A stretch of 64,000 nucleotides of DNA from Diploptera punctata (Eukaryota > Arthropoda > Insecta > Blattodea > Blaberidae). The notes beneath the pieces were generated by a model. That model made no database searches and was not told where the DNA came from. It worked only from the letters and a program-made list of their open reading frames with translations. Below, piece by piece: positions 31,851-41,874 of this stretch. The position numbers and the translations under genes were made by a program. Location: positions 1-64,000 of the forward strand of contig JASPKZ010010232.1 of NCBI GenBank assembly GCA_030220185.1, given 5' to 3'. Numbering within the stretch: position 1 is the stretch's first letter; each line of letters begins with the position of its first letter.

Positions 31851-31926
31851 CTGTCTCGACCGGGAATCGAACCCGGGTCCGCTGCGTGACGAGGCAGCAG
31901 CCTAACTCGAGACCACTGCGGCGGAC
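31851..31926 (-). mobile_element. second, solitary SINE-A head
   Basis: TCGACCGGGAATCGAACCCGG, GCTGCGTGACGAGGCAGC and CTCGAGACCACTGCGGCGGAC form a tRNA-like head only, ten bases from the complete head of the preceding copy. Confidence 0.75.
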
Positions 31927-32295
31927 AATTCATGACAAGTGTAAGGATCACCGAGATACGTTTGTAACTCGCAAGGAATACTGTAACACTTTTTATAACT
32001 GTAGACTGACATTCTGATTATTTACATTTTATACTGGAAACTCCTCCAATGATTAGTTCTGGAATCTGGCACAGTATACTGAACATGTATGTGCTATGCA
32101 TTGCGAAATTCCGGTTTGTTAATGGTATTCATGGCAGAGCATCCTGTCCCCTGTAACAGGGAGTTAGGCTAAGTAGTTATACATGCAAATGTGGTTCTTA
32201 GTGATGAACCTCTTTTCACAATTTAGCGCCTACGTCAAATTCCTTCTTCTTTAAAATTCTTCTGAAAGAGTCCCAGATAAATTTCTAGATTTTAC
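31927..32295. other. no recognised feature
   Basis: Unassigned, except CCTGTAACAGGGAGTTAGGC near 32150, related to 22240. Confidence 0.4.
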
Positions 32296-33040
32296 TTTAT
32301 GTATATATATAACATATAAAAATGAATGTTTGTTCGTATTTTATGCGCTGCCATACCGTTCATCCGATTGTAATGGGGCTTTTTGTAAAATGTTCAGGAA
32401 TTTCCCGGAAAGGTTATATGCTATAAGAGAGTTGTAATACTCAATCCCTTCACCCTTAAAAATCACCCTTTGTAGTGAAAAGTCGTTTTTTGAACGTTTA
32501 AATGGCTTACGCTGCTTAAACCATATCAAATAAAATTAATGTGCAGAGCACTGAATAACTCAAAACACTATACAAAAAAGTCCGCGACAGCATATGTTTA
32601 TCTTTTACGGATAACTCACACCAATTTTGTCTTTCATTTATGCAAAGAAGATCGGGTTAAGTAGATTCCCGGGCTAGCAGCGCGCGGTGGGTATTTATTT
32701 AGAAATAACTCACAATAACGAATTTTGTCTTTCAGTCATTTATGAAAATAAGATCGGAATAAGTACATTCCCGAGCAACACCGGGTAATCAGCACTGGGT
32801 ATCTTAAAATAATTAGGATATACATTTATAAATATTTTTCCTTTTACTTATTCAACTAAATATAAAAACACATTAATTTTCGTATTTCCGCTCATTTATG
32901 CTAAGAAGATCGGGATGGGTAATCAGCACGGGGTATCTAAAATATTTACGATATAAATGTATAATTATTTTTCCTTTTACTTATTCAGCTAAACATAAAA
33001 ACACATTAATTTTAATCCATTTAGGGCGTAGCAGGACGTC
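32296..33040 (+). mobile_element. Helitron-like non-autonomous element with repeated 3' ends (tentative)
   Basis: Starts in TATATATAACATATAAAAATGAATGTTTG, a beginning I associate with insect Helitron-type repeats. It carries three GC hairpin ends in AT-rich DNA: CCCGGGCTAGCAGCGCGCGG (32672), CCCGAGCAACACCGGGTAATCAGC (32772) and GGGATGGGTAATCAGCACGGGG (32910). A spacer (TTTTTCCTTTTACTTATTCA.CTAAA.ATAAAAACACATTAATTTT) occurs twice, period about 145 bp. No CTRR terminus or Rep/helicase ORF is certain. Confidence 0.4.
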
Positions 33041-33119
33041 GGGTATTAGCTTGTGTGTGTGTGTGTATATATGTACATATGTGTATATATGTATGCATGT
33101 ATGCATGTATCTGCAATAT

Positions 33120-33121
<2 letters not shown>

Positions 33122-33168
<47 letters not shown>
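33122..33168. repeat. (TA)n microsatellite
   Basis: Pure TA run abutting the SINE-B 3' end; a matching TA run (33511-33546) lies on its other side, so the SINE appears to have split a TA tract. Confidence 0.85.
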
Positions 33169-33173
<5 letters not shown>

Positions 33174-33508
33174 CCAAGCGCGACAGCCCTAGAAGGCCTT
33201 GGTAAACCAGCCGGCTGTTGGCCTCACATCCACATGTGTTAATCACAGTGGTAGATGATCATCTAGCTAGTGTAGGGGTGACATGTGGTCAGAAAGTCGG
33301 GTCCCCCAGCCGTTATAGCTGGTCTTTTCAACCTGGAGCTGCTACTTATTGTAGCTACCCAAACGCCTCACGATGCCGGATGGGCACCGGTCCCATACTT
33401 GCCGAAATTCCATATCAAAATTTCTTCCCCCATGGAGATCCGAACCAGCGCAAGTCCCATAGCTCTGCGCCAAGGCTTCTTGCCTTAACCACACGTCTAC
33501 GACGCGGG

Positions 33509-33510
<2 letters not shown>
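33169..33510 (-). mobile_element. SINE-B, full length
   Basis: On - : CCCGCGTCGTAGACGTGTGG head, B-box-like GGTTCGGATCT, CATGGGGGAAGAAATTTTG, complete to TCGCGCTTGGAGTTT. Lies between two (TA)n tracts. ORFs on + across it are antisense artefacts. Confidence 0.8.
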
Positions 33511-33554
<44 letters not shown>

Positions 33555-33555
33555 T

Positions 33556-33706
33556 TTTCCCCTATGGCCTGACAGACCTAGAAGGCCCTTGGCCTACCAG
33601 CCAGCTTCTGCCCGCACGTCCACATGTGTTAAACACAGAGGTAGACGAAACTACAGTCAGTATAGGGATGACATGTGGTTAGCATATCAGGTCCCCCAAC
33701 CGTTAT
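33556..33706 (-). mobile_element. SINE-B, 5'-truncated
   Basis: Only the 3' half: AACGGTTGGGGGACC complement, ACATGTGG, GTAGGCCAAGGGCC and CCATAGGGG, next to a T-run at 33546-33557. It inserted at the same TA tract as the preceding copy. Confidence 0.75.
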
Positions 33707-33890
33707 ATATATATCAGTAATTTTTACTTTTTCTTTGAATGACAGATGAAAGTGAATCACTAATTAAGATAAATGAATTGTGGGATGATCTGCTCTATAA
33801 ATGATTGGTCAGAGTCAATAGGCGTTAGTCAATTTTTGTAACTTTTCAGGAGAAAACAGATATGTTGAACGGAATCAAATAAATACATTT
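33707..33890. other. no recognised feature
   Basis: Short AT-rich spacer between SINE-B and the next palindromic element. Confidence 0.4.
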
Positions 33891-33990
33891 AATAAATGTC
33901 TTATCAGTTGAATGCAGGCTTTTACGGCCGGTAATGATAATATTAAGAGATTCTGGAATATGTGGCAGTGGTCCATGATTGATGTTCCTT

Positions 33991-34033
33991 CCAAGACGTT
34001 TCTCCCTCGACTGCTGAGGGCATCTTCAGCGGC
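33991..34033 (-). ncRNA. hammerhead-like motif, degenerate
   Basis: On - : CTGAAGA, U, stem II GCCCTC/GAGGGA (closing pair lost), GAAACGTC. Stem I (GCCG/TTGG) barely pairs, so this copy is probably inactive. Confidence 0.5.
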
Positions 34034-34114
34034 GAGTACTTATAGGTAGTGTTCCCTGGTCGGAGGGTCGACATTTACAAGCCTCCGACCACGGTACACT
34101 AGTTAGAAGTACTC

Positions 34115-34157
34115 GCCACTGAAGATGCCCTCCGCAGTTGAGGGAGAAACGTCTGGA
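34115..34157 (+). ncRNA. hammerhead-like motif
   Basis: CTGAAGA, U, GCCCTC-CGCAGTT-GAGGGA, GAAACGTC, stem I CCA/TGG. The innermost stem II pair is G/A instead of G/C. Confidence 0.55.
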
Positions 34158-34469
34158 AGAAACACCAGTTATAGACCACGGCCACACAGCCCTGAATCTC
34201 TTAATAAAAATGTCTTATTCTTTAAAGCAGTTTTCTTGTATGTACAGGCTTATGTCACAGTAAAAATACGACTCAAATGTCTCATCCACATTAAAAAAAA
34301 TAAAATTGACTTAGATTAAGGAACAAAACAAGAAAGGACACTCAATTTTAAATTTGATAAAATAATTACTTTGGTATTATATTTTCATGACGTGAATGTT
34401 CGGTGCTGAATAAAAAGGATGAAATAGAATAAATGCTTCAGAAATTAATTTTTAAGAGCAGTTAGAGGA

Positions 34470-34742
34470 TGCTTATTAAAAGACCATATTACGAGTAGAA
34501 GTGAAGATATAGACCTACGTAAAAAATTGCAAATTATACCCCTCCTAGATAAAGGTAAAACTTACAGTACAAAATAGATCGACACCTTGAAACAATGAAA
34601 GAGAACCGAATACCCACAAGATCGTGGATATATGCATCTGTAGACGAGAGATCCCAAGGAAGATCAAGAAGGCGATGGAATGAAGAACTGGAACAGTCCA
34701 TAAGGTCTATACCATGAAGTTGACGATGGTGATGAAAACTGA
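34470..34742 (+). pseudogene. LINE C-terminal fragment (KENRIPTRSW type)
   Basis: In broken frames: RKLQIIPLLDKGKT-like, MKENRIPTRSWIY, ERSQGRSRRRWNEELEQSI, stop, and a GATGGTGATGA end. The R-R-R-W segment corresponds to the GRPxxRW end of RTE-like elements. Confidence 0.5.
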
Positions 34743-34744
34743 CT

Positions 34745-35270
34745 TAATACTTGGGATGTCATTTAGGCAATGACAGAAATTTAGATAAACGCACTAAAAT
34801 ACTACGATTCAATTATCTATGTGACACAATTAAAAGCACTTTATTGAATAAGACTAGAAAAGAAACTATTTTGAAGTTGTACAAAGTATTGGCAGTTCCA
34901 TCTCTTATCTATGGATGTGAGACCTGGACATTATCAAAGGCAGATAGTAAACAAATAGAGGCTGCAGAAATGAAGATGTTGAGAGCAATAGCAGGATACC
35001 AAAGGACCGATAAAAAGAAAAACGAAGATATAAGAACAGAACTTAATATATTTAATCTCTGAGAAAGAATAAAATATTATCAAAATGCTTATCTTCAGCA
35101 CGTATTACGAAAGAATGAACAGCGCATACCAAGAAGAATGTATAATTATAAACCAAAAGGGAGAAGAATGTTGGGAAGACCATCGAAGAGATGGAAGGAC
35201 CAATTCGATCTATAATGTGATCGGAACAGGCCATTGGGCTTAATCCTTGTTGTTGATGATGATGCTACTT
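34745..35270 (+). pseudogene. LINE-E C-terminal fragment with two stops
   Basis: NYLCDTIKSTLLNKTRKE, LKLYKVLAVPSLIYGCETW, AAEMKMLRAIAGYQRTDKK, NEDIRTELNIFNL, stop at 35060, then LQHVLRKNEQRIPRRMYNY, GRRMLGRPSKRWKDQFD, stop, and a GATGATGATG end. Same protein type as 14790-15207 but with the conserved Y.C.T/G.ETW variant. Confidence 0.7.
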
Positions 35271-35580
35271 TTAAGCTCCACGGTTCACAAAATTTTTAAG
35301 GAAAGCTTTAGATTTTAGAGTTCACATGGTTTATTTGTATATATTTACTAACATGAGTATAATGTGTTTTAATTAACATAACGATATAAATAATGAATTT
35401 ATATAATGAATATTCGAGATTCAGTGTTAATAGTCTAGCCAAACTATAATAACACTGGACGACAAGGTTTTCTTCACAAGAAATCTGAATAGTGAATCTA
35501 GTGCATTTCTTCATACTGAATTCAGAAATGTAGTCAGAATTTTTCCATCAGGTACAACTTTTTTGTGACATACTTTTATA
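35271..35580. other. no recognised feature
   Basis: AT-rich spacer. Confidence 0.4.
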
Positions 35581-35612
35581 AAAATCGATTTTAGCATTCT
35601 CTTTGACCTGTC

Positions 35613-35852
35613 ATGGAATGCAGCATTTCCTTAAAAATACACTTTTTGGACTCTCACTTAGACTTCTTTCCGAAAAATCTTGGGGCTGTCTCTGATGAGC
35701 ACGGTGAGCGTTTTCATCAGCAAATTTCCACATTGGAAAAGAGGTACCAAGGGAATTGGAGTTCTAATTTGCTGGCTGACTACTGTTGGACCAAGAAGAG
35801 AGATGTTCCAGATGCAAAATATGCCCGAAAATCACTATCTACCACTTTCTAG
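35613..35852 (+). CDS. C-terminal exon-like remnant of a repeat-associated protein (HGERFHQ..LADYCWT type)
   Basis: The 79-codon frame encodes SLKIHFLDSHLDFFPKNLG, AVSDEHGERFHQQISTLEKR, YQGNWSSNLLADYCWTKKR and DAKYARKS before a natural stop. I know this C-terminus from many uncharacterised arthropod proteins that occur in multiple copies; its function is unknown to me. The frame is intact over its length and DxHLDFFP..DEHGERFHQ looks constrained. The ATG at 35613 is not necessarily a start; upstream codons (LSWNAAF) are in another frame. A shorter relative is at 7814-7960. Confidence 0.5.
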   Translation: MECSISLKIHFLDSHLDFFPKNLGAVSDEHGERFHQQISTLEKRYQGNWSSNLLADYCWTKKRDVPDAKYARKSLSTTF

Positions 35853-36029
35853 GTAAGTCAGAACGAGTTAGAGTTAGATGGATTTTATATTAAAAATTAT
35901 AAAAAATGTAAATGAATATCACAGAAAACTCTTGCCTGATAGGAAAAAAACTGAAATGGTTTTTAAATTCAGGATGAAAAATACTTCTAAAATCTCATAA
36001 TTTTATTCTTGTGAAAAAAAAAATCATTT

Positions 36030-36283
36030 TTGTCGAATCAGTGTAATTTGAGAATAAAGTGCTTATGGAAATCCTTAGATAAAAAGAGACAAACAGATAG
36101 GTGAATGAAGTGAGTACTTAATAATGAGCTATATGATCTTTATGTGAAACCAGATGTAATATGACTGCGATGGTTTTGAACATGTGGCAGGAATGGAGAA
36201 TGAAAGAAGAGCATGTAAGCTTCTTGTAGGAAATCAACGAAAACTCCCATATTATCCCAAGAATTATGTGGAAAAATATCTCC
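36030..36283 (+). pseudogene. LINE-A fragment, left part
   Basis: TTTGAGAATAAAGTGCTTATG..AAAAGAGACAAACAGATAGGTGAATG..AATGAGCTATATGATCTTTATG..GCTTCTTGTAGGAAATC follow LINE-A with several deletions. Interrupted at 36284 by SINE-B; it resumes at 36593. Confidence 0.65.
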
Positions 36284-36592
36284 CGCGCCGTAGCGAGTGG
36301 TTAAGGCAGAGAACGATGGAAATTGCGCTGGTTTCTGTCTCCATGGGGAAATAAATTTTCCCATTTGAATTTCGGCCAGTATGGGACCGGTGCCCACCCA
36401 GCATCATTGAGGTACAGCGACGTGTGGTTGAGAAAACCAGCTATAACGATTAGGGGACACGACATGATGACTACATATCACCCCTACACTGGGTGGATAA
36501 TCGTCTACCACTGTGATTAGTATATTTAGATGTGAGGCCAGCAGCCGACTGGTAGACTAAGGACCTTCTAGGCCTATCACGTCATGGTGTTC
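36284..36592 (+). mobile_element. SINE-B inserted in LINE-A
   Basis: Full length on + : A box CGTAGCGAGTGGTTAAGGC (36290-), decayed B box GGTTTCTGTCTC, CATGGGGAAATAAATTTTC, ending TAGGCCTATCACGTCATGG. It separates LINE-A codons for RPRIMWKN and EVGKNINHDL; GTGGAAAAATAT and GTGGGAAAAAAAAACAT at the junctions look like a decayed duplication. Confidence 0.75.
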
Positions 36593-36775
36593 TGAAGTGG
36601 GAAAAAAAAACATAAATCATGATTTAAGGAAGGTAAATTACACAGAGAATAATTGGAAAATATCTCAAAATAGGAGTAGGCCTATATGGAAAACTTATAT
36701 ACAAGCGATCACTGACCACCGGATTCGATATTTCCAATGAGCGAGGGAGTGAGTTAGTTACCCAATCTGTAAGAA
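36593..36775 (+). pseudogene. LINE-A fragment, right part
   Basis: AAATCATGATTTAAGGAAGGTA..ACACAGAGAATAATTGG..AGGAGTAG..GGAAAACTTATA..GGATTCGATATT..GAGTGAGTTAGTTA: the LINE-A 3' end with a (GTTA) tail. Confidence 0.65.
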
Positions 36776-36887
36776 CGACAGGCCTTTGAAAATCAGTGAG
36801 TGAGTGACTTAATGGTTTACTCCCGTGATTACATTACCATTATTATAAATACATTTTATTGTGGAGAAGGCTGTCTTGGCGCTTATA

Positions 36888-37220
36888 GTTTTTTCCCTCC
36901 ATGGAGCGACAGACTTAGGAACTCTTTCATCTACCAGCCGACTGCTGGGTTTATATCCATTGTATCGTTTAGAAAAATTACCCAAATAGTATAGGAGTGA
37001 CATGTGGTCAGCATGACTGGTCCCTAGCCCATTATATCTGGTTTTCTCAACCACGAATCCTTAATTATTGTAGCTATCCAAATTCCTCACGATGCTTGGT
37101 GGGCATCTGTTCTACACTGGTCGAAATTCCATTGGACTACTTATTCTGTCATGAGGACTCGAACCTGCGCAAGTCCGAAGCTCTCCACCATGGTATGATG
37201 CCCTTAATGTTCTGCTAGGG
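36888..37220 (-). mobile_element. SINE-B, near full length, diverged
   Basis: CCATGGAGCGACAGACTTAGG start to GCCCTAGCAGAACATTAAGG head on - , with GGTTCGAGTCC as the best-preserved SINE-B B box in the window (complement GGACTCGAACC at 37155). Confidence 0.75.
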
Positions 37221-37538
37221 CAAGTCACACCGATTTATATATATATTATTTAAATAGTTCAAAATGCGAAGAGTAATATACCAATTTTGACTTAATGCCT
37301 TACAACTCTGACCGATTCTTAACAAAAAAGTGTTGTTCTTACATTAGAAGTTAAATATACGGCTAGAGGGGAAGTATGTTAATGCTATTTTCGTAAACTA
37401 TTTCTCTATGGAAGGAAGATCCCAAAATACATGTGAAATATTATTATATGGTTGCCAATTTAGCCATTTAGCTAACGACGTCTGAAGGTTTCGGATCATT
37501 TAAAATCGCAGTGTTTTTTTTATCTATTTCCAACCTCA

Positions 37539-37539
37539 C

Positions 37540-37629
<90 letters not shown>
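37539..37629. repeat. (AAT)n microsatellite
   Basis: About 30 uninterrupted units, at the 3' end of the LINE-B tail that follows on the - strand. Confidence 0.9.
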
Positions 37630-37630
<1 letters not shown>

Positions 37631-38100
37631 CTTTATTTTAGCTGGCAGAGTTAAGGCCATAAGGCCTTCTCTTCCACTCAACCAGTGAATAGTAGAATTA
37701 TACAAAAATTACATAGGCCTACATATTACAATTTTAAGTTATTATTAAAATACAGACTAAACAAAATACAATGATGATGTGATCTAATACTAGGTAATAC
37801 TAACAAAAACACAGAATATAATAAAATTAAGATGATATAAATAAAGTAAGTAGCTTCCTAGATGATTATTTATGGAATGCACAATACAACATAGCGGACT
37901 GGAATTGGCAACATGTAGAGGAAGACAAAGAAAGGACAGCTCATTCTCCAGTAATAACATGATTGCCGGATTATTCATTTGGTCAACGACTACTGTAGGT
38001 GACGGATGATTTAAAAACACATAATTTACCAGTGCGTACCCTCCCTGTCAAATAACACAATATAGGGGACAGGAAGTGGCAACGTAGTAAGAGAAGAAAG
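37630..38100 (-). mobile_element. LINE-B 3' end
   Basis: On - the last 55 nt read TTGAGTGGAAGAGAAGGCCT, TATGGCCTTAACTCTGCCAG, CTAAAATAAAGC before (ATT)n, as at 10280 and 46150. Upstream (37890-38100) a segment with CCTC.ACA.GTTGCCA.TTCCAGTCC is duplicated imperfectly (37900-37960, 38060-38120); whether it is LINE-B 3' UTR or separate is unclear. Confidence 0.65.
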
Positions 38101-38905
38101 AAAATTGACAGTGTATTCCGGGAATAATTTCCGCATGCAGATTTAACTTCGGGAGAAATAGTGTGACAGTGTGCATGAAGAGATAATGCGTGAGAGAGGG
38201 TGGAAGATGATTGATGATCAAAGGAGAGATAGAGAGGAGGTCGAAAACGGTGGGAGAGCGAGAGAGAAACAATATTCGAGGCTTAGTTTTGTATATATTT
38301 TTTTCATTTTTATACTTGACAACACTTGATGAATTGCTAACACTTGGAAAAAATTCATCCATAACAACTAATTTTTTATCATTCGTAATTCTGAAATATA
38401 GAAAATCCATACACGGTATTTTGTAAACAGTCGTTATTTTCAGTTTCTAAAAGGATTTCAAGCTTGGGTCGAACTTAACCTGAAATGTGGATATGGAGAA
38501 GTGATTGAAGAAAAATCAATAATTTGGAAACATAAAAATGATGTAATCTTATACCATCACTTATTTTGATTCTTTGAGCATCCAGAAGTTTACATTTTAA
38601 TTCTATCTGGATTTGAAATAATTACTCATATTATCTGCCATGGGAGTGGTAAAAGGAAGCCTTTGGCAATTTAGGAATAATTTTTGCTATTGGTTTACTA
38701 GAATGTCTAGCTCTATTTTATTGGAATGAATTCTAATGTATCAAGAGGGCATAGGAAGTAAATATCAAGAAGAATGCGATGATAATAATTAATTTTTTTT
38801 GTAGGCTCATGATTTTCCCTTTACAGAGATTTAGACGCTCTCCCCCTACAGGGAAGAATTTGAACCATACTAATATAGTTAAGCTTGTTTTCGTATAGAT
38901 GTAAT
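38101..38905. other. no recognised gene
   Basis: A 120-codon - ORF (38048-38410) and an overlapping + ORF arise from compositionally skewed DNA (GAGAG-rich at 38190-38275). No motif supports either. Confidence 0.35.
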
Positions 38906-38909
38906 TTGA

Positions 38910-39194
38910 GTGGTCCGCGGTCAGCGTTCCGCCTCATACTGACATCTAGGAAACCAAGGTAGTACTAGGACGGGAAAATTCGGTAAATTTTGCTTAGAGA
39001 CCTTTTCATTCTGGCTTAAGGATTTTGTACGAGCCTGAAAATCTTCAGACTCGGGACCCACGGCTTAAAGTCCCTCCCTGAGGACTTGCTCCTTCGATTT
39101 TTCCGTCCTAAAAAATCCATCGGCAACGGCCGGGTTTGAACCCCAGACCCTCGGGACCAGAGGCAAGGAGCATAACCACTAGTCCACCGCGGCC
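38910..39194 (-). mobile_element. SINE-D, 3'-truncated
   Basis: On - : GGCCGCGGTGGACTAGTGG, B box GGTTCAAACCC, GATTTTTTAGGACGGAAAAAT, GGGAGGGACTTTAAGCCG, CTGAAGATTTTCAGGCTCG, AGGTCTCTAAGCAAAATTT; the best SINE-D head in the window. Confidence 0.8.
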
Positions 39195-39224
39195 GACATG
39201 ACAATAATTATACTTATTGAAATA

Positions 39225-39611
39225 ATTTTTTTTGCGAATGCCCCAGGTTGTCTTTCGACATTCCTGGTGTTCTCTCCTGGCATGACGTACTTGTAACCCA
39301 CTTGTGAGGTTGGGGCGCCTGGAAGGCGGGGTTACGTTGCCCCGTTGATATGATGGGTGGTGATGATGATAGTGGTGCACCAGGAGAGTCTCTAATCCTA
39401 AGCTTAGTAAGATGAATATGAATGATGATTATTGCAATGGCCATATGGGTTCGGGGACCGTCTGGGCCTTAAAGTTTTCCTGACATTTGTCTTACAGGTG
39501 AGGAAAAACCCCGATAAAAACCTCACCCAGAAAAACTATCCTGACCGGGGATCGAACCCGGACCTGCTGCGTGACAAGGCAGCACGCTACCTCGAGACCA
39601 CAGCGGTGGAC
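39225..39611 (-). mobile_element. composite SINE (SINE-A head + second body), copy 2
   Basis: Same architecture as 13993-14384. Perfect 13-bp duplication ACTTATTGAAATA (39212-39224, 39612-39624) and an A-rich end (poly-T at 39226-39233 on +) bracket the whole composite. The two copies are close to identical in order and length. Confidence 0.85.
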
Positions 39612-39667
39612 ACTTATTGAAATATTTATAGTATAAAAACATATTTTGTTCATTGAAGAGTGCCATG

Positions 39668-40240
39668 ACTAATGAAACCAACTCACTGGCACTATTGAAG
39701 CCGGAGTTTCATGACCCTGGTGCATAATCTCTTCATACATGATACAGCTTTATGCTAAGTTAATATGTTTCAATAATTTGTGTATAATTAGCTTTTCTCA
39801 AATAATGGTTACTATAATTTTTCAACTTCATCTTGGCATATCTATTGACCCCTTTTCCCTCTTGTTTCCCTACAAATGGTTTCTATACCCATTTTTTTCA
39901 TTCCCTATTCGTGCCACATTGTCCTTATTGTCCTTCCCATAGCAGTCCTCAAAACTTAAATGTTCTTGTAACATTTTCCCATAAATATCATATAGTTCAC
40001 TGTTAGAGTTTTCTTCATTCACCCGTCTGTTCGTCTCTCTTTGATTCATTTTTTCCCAAACACTTTATTCTCAAATAATTCATATAGATTAACATAAGTG
40101 AAAGAATGACCACTACTTTAACATATTTTTTGAGACAAGTTAAATGGCAAAAGCACATATAATACATAGCAATATCCATTTCCAAAGTTGAAACTGTTTA
40201 ATTTCTCTCTGCACTTCATTCCTTTTTGTATCTATTGTTC
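39668..40240 (-). pseudogene. LINE-A fragment, diverged
   Basis: On - the 3' end complement AACTCACTGGCACTATTGAAG, then regions for the RPVGK, RMGMK, LKTAMGRT..MWHE stretch, MKVKTLTVN and CVCEK segments are recognisable (e.g. TTCACCCGTCTGTTCGTCTC, ACACTTTATTCTCAAATAATT). Frames are lost. It faces a + copy at 40255. Confidence 0.6.
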
Positions 40241-40254
40241 AAAAACAAGAAACC

Positions 40255-40545
40255 AGATACAATGAGAACAGGAAAGTCTCATAGACAGTGGTACGCAGGA
40301 CATGTGGCACGAATGGGAATTGAGAGAGGGCATGGAAACTTATTTTAGGAAAACCAGAGGGAAAACGCCCAATTGATAGACTAACGACGGGGGTGGGAAA
40401 ATAACATTGACCACGATTTGAAGCAGGTAAATTGTACAGGGGATGACTGGAAAACATTAGCTCAGGACAGGAGGTATGGAAAGCATATGCCGCGCGACCA
40501 TGAACCTATGAGTACAATAGTGCCAGTGTGTCAGTTAGCTAGTTA
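40255..40545 (+). pseudogene. LINE-A 3' fragment
   Basis: GATACAATGAGAACAGGAAAG..GGACATGTGGCACGAATGGG..GAGGGAAAACGCCCAATTG..TTAGCTCAGGACAGG..TATGAGTACAATAGTGCCAG and a (GTTA)n-like end. Frameshifts are present. Confidence 0.7.
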
Positions 40546-40687
40546 GGTTTTTGAATTCAATAGTTTTTTCAAAATTTTCCTCATTTGATGCTCTAATCTA
40601 TTGAAGAAAAACGTTAAGTAAATAAATATTAAGTAGTATAAGCCTATTAGATGTATTATATGTATTACGAATTAAACTGACCATTTC

Positions 40688-40689
40688 CG

Positions 40690-40730
<41 letters not shown>
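40688..40730. repeat. (AAT)n microsatellite
   Basis: About 14 units. Confidence 0.85.
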
Positions 40731-40732
<2 letters not shown>

Positions 40733-40734
40733 TA

Positions 40735-41254
40735 ATTTTGATGTCCCAACTCCTTTCAAAAAAACGTTAAACTGAAAATATATAAAACTATTATTCTACC
40801 AGTTATATTATATGGGTGCGAAACATGGACTCTTACTTTAAGGGAGGAAAGGAGATTACGAGTATTTGAGAATAAAGTACTTAGGAATTTTTTTGGACAA
40901 AAGAGAGATGAACAGACAGGTGAATGGAAAAGACTACATAACAATGAAGTAGGCCTACATGGTCTTGATAGGAAGCCAGATATAATAAGAACAGTTAAGT
41001 CTCATAGACTGCGATATGCAGGACATGTTGCGCGTACGGGAAATGAAAGACGTGCATGGAAGCTTCTTGTAGGAAAGCCAGAGGGAAAACGCCGAGTTGG
41101 TAGACCAAGAATGAGGTAGGAGAATAACATTAACCATGACTTGAGGGAAGTAGATTATACAGGGAATGTTTGGAAAGCATTGTCTCAGGATAGGGATGTA
41201 TGGAGAGCTTATGTCCGCGCGGCCATGGACCTACGGGTTCGATAGTGCCAGTGA

Positions 41255-41256
<2 letters not shown>
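40735..41256 (+). pseudogene. LINE-A C-terminal fragment
   Basis: Begins at the codons for LMSQLLSKKR, then KIYKTIILPVILYGCETW, TLTLREERRLRVFENKVLR, NFFGQKRDEQTGEWKR, RYAGHVARTGNERRAWK, LLVGKPEGKRRVGRPRMR and a stop (TAG at 41117). The 3' end GGGTTCGATAGTGCCAGTGAG is intact and runs into (TAA)n of the neighbouring LINE-B tail. Confidence 0.75.
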
Positions 41257-41299
<43 letters not shown>

Positions 41300-41360
41300 T
41301 ATTTTACCCGGCAGAGTAAAGACCTTAAGGCCTTGTCTTCCATTCATCCAGGTTAGAAAA
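41257..41360 (-). mobile_element. LINE-B 3' tail
   Basis: (AAT)n 41257-41294 followed on + by TACTTTATTTTACCCGGCAG, GACCTTAAGGCC and CTTCCATTCATCCAGG, the complement of the LINE-B end. It abuts the LINE-A 3' end tail to tail. Confidence 0.7.
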
Positions 41361-41874
41361 AAATACAAAAAACTAGTCTTACGTCTAAATCACAATAAAC
41401 ATAGGCTAAATGAAGAGATGTACGAATACCGGTATGACATGGGAATTGCCTTGCCACACTTGTTCAATATACACGAAATGGATACATTCTTCCCGTTTGT
41501 CTCTCCGGACCTTCATAACTTTACAATTTCAGTCAGACACTAATGTTTGTACTTCATTCTTTAACATGAAAGAAATTATTATACTTTTCTTTTCATAAAT
41601 GATAGTTCTCTCGGAACCATACCATGACAGACACTTGACGATTATCGCATGCTTAGCACCCAAAGCAAGTAGTTTTTGTCGGATTTTAAATGTCGGCACG
41701 TTTCATTATAACAAGAAGTAGAACAAAGTACATGATTAACTACACATGTTTCGGCATCTTTCAACTTTGTCTAACGTGATATTATACTTACTAACATTGT
41801 ATCAATAGAGATAACCCTCATTTTAAATTAGGCTTAGGTATTATCAGTTATGTTTCTGTAGACTATTTATTTAA
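41361..41874. other. no recognised feature
   Basis: Unassigned sequence, perhaps including LINE-B 3' UTR for the first 100 bp. Confidence 0.35.

Larger units (their letters stand above)
33905..34207. mobile_element. SINE-F palindromic element with two inverted hammerhead-like cores
   Basis: Direct repeats AAATGTCTTAT (33894-33904, 34208-34218) flank it. GGCTTTTACGGCCGG begins the left arm; GTGGCAGTGGTCCATGA is mirrored by AGACCACGGCCACA. The centre CGGAGGGTCGACATTTACAAGCCTCCG is itself a hairpin. Cores lie at 33991-34033 (-) and 34115-34157 (+), pointing away from each other's loop. Confidence 0.7.

Noticed and set aside
33122..33546. Target-site duplication for SINE-B from the flanking (TA)n tracts
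   Set aside because: Consistent with insertion into a TA tract, but microsatellite length change makes the duplication untestable.
38048..38410. 120-codon ORF on the minus strand
   Set aside because: No motif, overlaps a plus ORF in skewed DNA, and next to a LINE-B tail; more likely chance or LINE 3' UTR.
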